Below, piece by piece: positions 27,113 through 28,008 of a stretch of DNA of 28,008 nucleotides. The position numbers and the translations under genes were made by a program. The stretch is from an uncultured bacterium (GTDB lineage: Bacteria; Patescibacteriota; Gracilibacteria; Absconditabacterales; Absconditicoccaceae): the NCBI GenBank assembly GCA_937906635.1, contig CALCYP010000124.1, positions 1-28,008 on the forward strand. The letters run 5' to 3'. The first letter of the stretch is position 1; each line of letters opens with the position of its first letter. The notes beneath the pieces were generated by a model, which worked only from the letters and a program-made list of their open reading frames with translations, was not told the DNA's origin and did no database searches.

Positions 27113-28008
27113 ATGGAAAAAAAATCACTTTTACGATGGGACACAAAACATATCATAAAACATTCATTCATTAGTATTATCTTTACATGAATATTGATTT
27201 GATTCTTATTCTTTTTGTTCAACACATTTTCAGGACTATTAATCAAAGAAAAAGAAATCAATGCTGGTATAGCATCAAAAATTGGAATGTATTTCTATAT
27301 CCAAGACGAAAAAGATCCATCAAGTGATGAGATATACAAGAGAATTATTAACATAAAAGATAAATTAGCTGAAAATGGAATTAAAGCAGAATTTTCATCA
27401 AAAAACGATGCATTCGGATTTTTGGAAAGCAAAATTCCAGAAATCACGGAAAATTTCGAGAAATTCTGAATTGAAAACACATTACCATCCACATTGTACG
27501 TAATGTTTAAAAACGAAAAAGAATACAATATTATGAAAGACATTATCGTAGCAAACAGAGACATTATCTTGAATGTAAAAGATGTAGATAAATGAGCAAC
27601 ATTGCAACAACAAGAAAATAGATCATTGAAAATAATTGAAATTATGAAAACAGTAAAATATTTCACAATTGCAATGGTTATCATATTATGAATAGTAATC
27701 ATAGTATTTACACAGCACCTTTTGAGCCATTTTTTCTACGAATCATATAGAGAAAATCAAGTAAAAAAATTACTTTGAGCAACACAAATTGATGCAAATG
27801 GAGGATTTTTACTAACTTTGCTATTCACAATCACGTTATGATTCATAATAGGATACTTATTATGGCGATCAACATGTGGACTAGTAAATATGCACTTAGA
27901 ATCAATCAATATCAACCTTTGATTAACAGATTGGAAAGTAATGGTAACATTACTAATCCCATACATAATCTTTACAGCAATCGCCCTAATTTCTGGACAA
28001 TTGATGCT
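27113..28008 (+). CDS. ftsX: FtsX-like cell-division ABC permease (3' end outside window)
   Basis: At least 298 residues are visible, running off the window end. A short cytoplasmic start (MEKKSLLRWDTKHIIKHSF) precedes a first membrane helix (ISIIFTGILIGFLFFLF). A large extracytoplasmic domain follows (about 40-180), then helices around 183-205 (FTIAMVIILGIVIIVF), 240-260 (LLTLLFTITLGFIIGY) and at the visible end. This four-helix plan with a large first outer loop is that of FtsX, which with the ATPase FtsE couples ATP hydrolysis to activation of cell-wall hydrolases. The RENQVKKLLGATQIDAN loop is the typical cytoplasmic FtsX segment. No ftsE lies directly upstream. Confidence 0.85.

Noticed and set aside
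1..28008. tRNA or rRNA genes, including a tRNA-Gly for UGA.
   Set aside because: No GGTTCGAATCC-type T-arm with matching acceptor stem was seen on either strand.

Overview
Genetic code and organism. The window only makes sense if UGA is read as glycine (translation table 25). Almost every gene carries in-frame TGA at family-conserved glycine positions, for example in RsmI, GyrA, GlyA and dUTPase, while TAA and TAG act as stops. With the very low GC, streamlined genes and A-rich starts without Shine-Dalgarno sequences, this points to Candidatus Absconditabacteria (SR1) or Gracilibacteria (BD1-5). A standard-code reading breaks most genes, so the coordinates below were rebuilt by hand under table 25.

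Layout. 184-717: type II toxin-antitoxin pair. 807-1274: ruvC. 1501-4507 (minus): methionine aminopeptidase, dUTPase and a 5'-nucleotidase-like HAD protein; a plus-strand, wrecked protein-glutaminase lipoprotein gene sits between two copies of the dut 3' end. 4725-5780 (minus): membrane-anchored phospholipase D-like protein. 5862-7657 (plus): an unknown protein and a LysM/lysozyme-like protein, each with a near-consensus promoter. 7654-9719 (minus): rsmI, a DUF1294 gene, a short M16-like protein and a tiny basic protein. 9900-12730 (plus): GH3-family protein and glyA. 12969-17790 (minus): calpain-like cysteine protease, MFS transporter and a GHMP-kinase-like protein; the calpain gene lies between two copies of the MFS 3' end. 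18540-21197 (plus): gyrA/parC. 21277-23454 (minus): overlapping restriction-modification operon (D12 methylase, PD-(D/E)XK nuclease, second methylase) preceded by a strongly folded RNA with its own terminator. 23951-28008 (plus): YbjQ family, HicBA, HtrA-like protease, TPR protein and an FtsX-like protein cut by the window end.

Main points. Two unrelated loci share one architecture: a cargo gene sits just downstream of a host gene, and a short copy of the host gene's 3' coding end, with its own stop, lies on the far side. One cargo (protein-glutaminase lipoprotein) uses no UGA-Gly codons and is degraded, as expected for DNA taken from a standard-code, probably Bacteroidota-like, donor. The other (calpain-like protease) is fully UGA-adapted. 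The second highlight is the candidate structured RNA upstream of the restriction-modification operon. Intergenic DNA also holds two 7-bp-period repeat arrays and GC-rich palindromic dispersed repeats, including one family present in inverted copies about 19 kb apart.

Limits. All reading was by eye. Family names rest on recognised motifs, not searches. No tRNA, rRNA, CRISPR array, integrase or transposase was seen.
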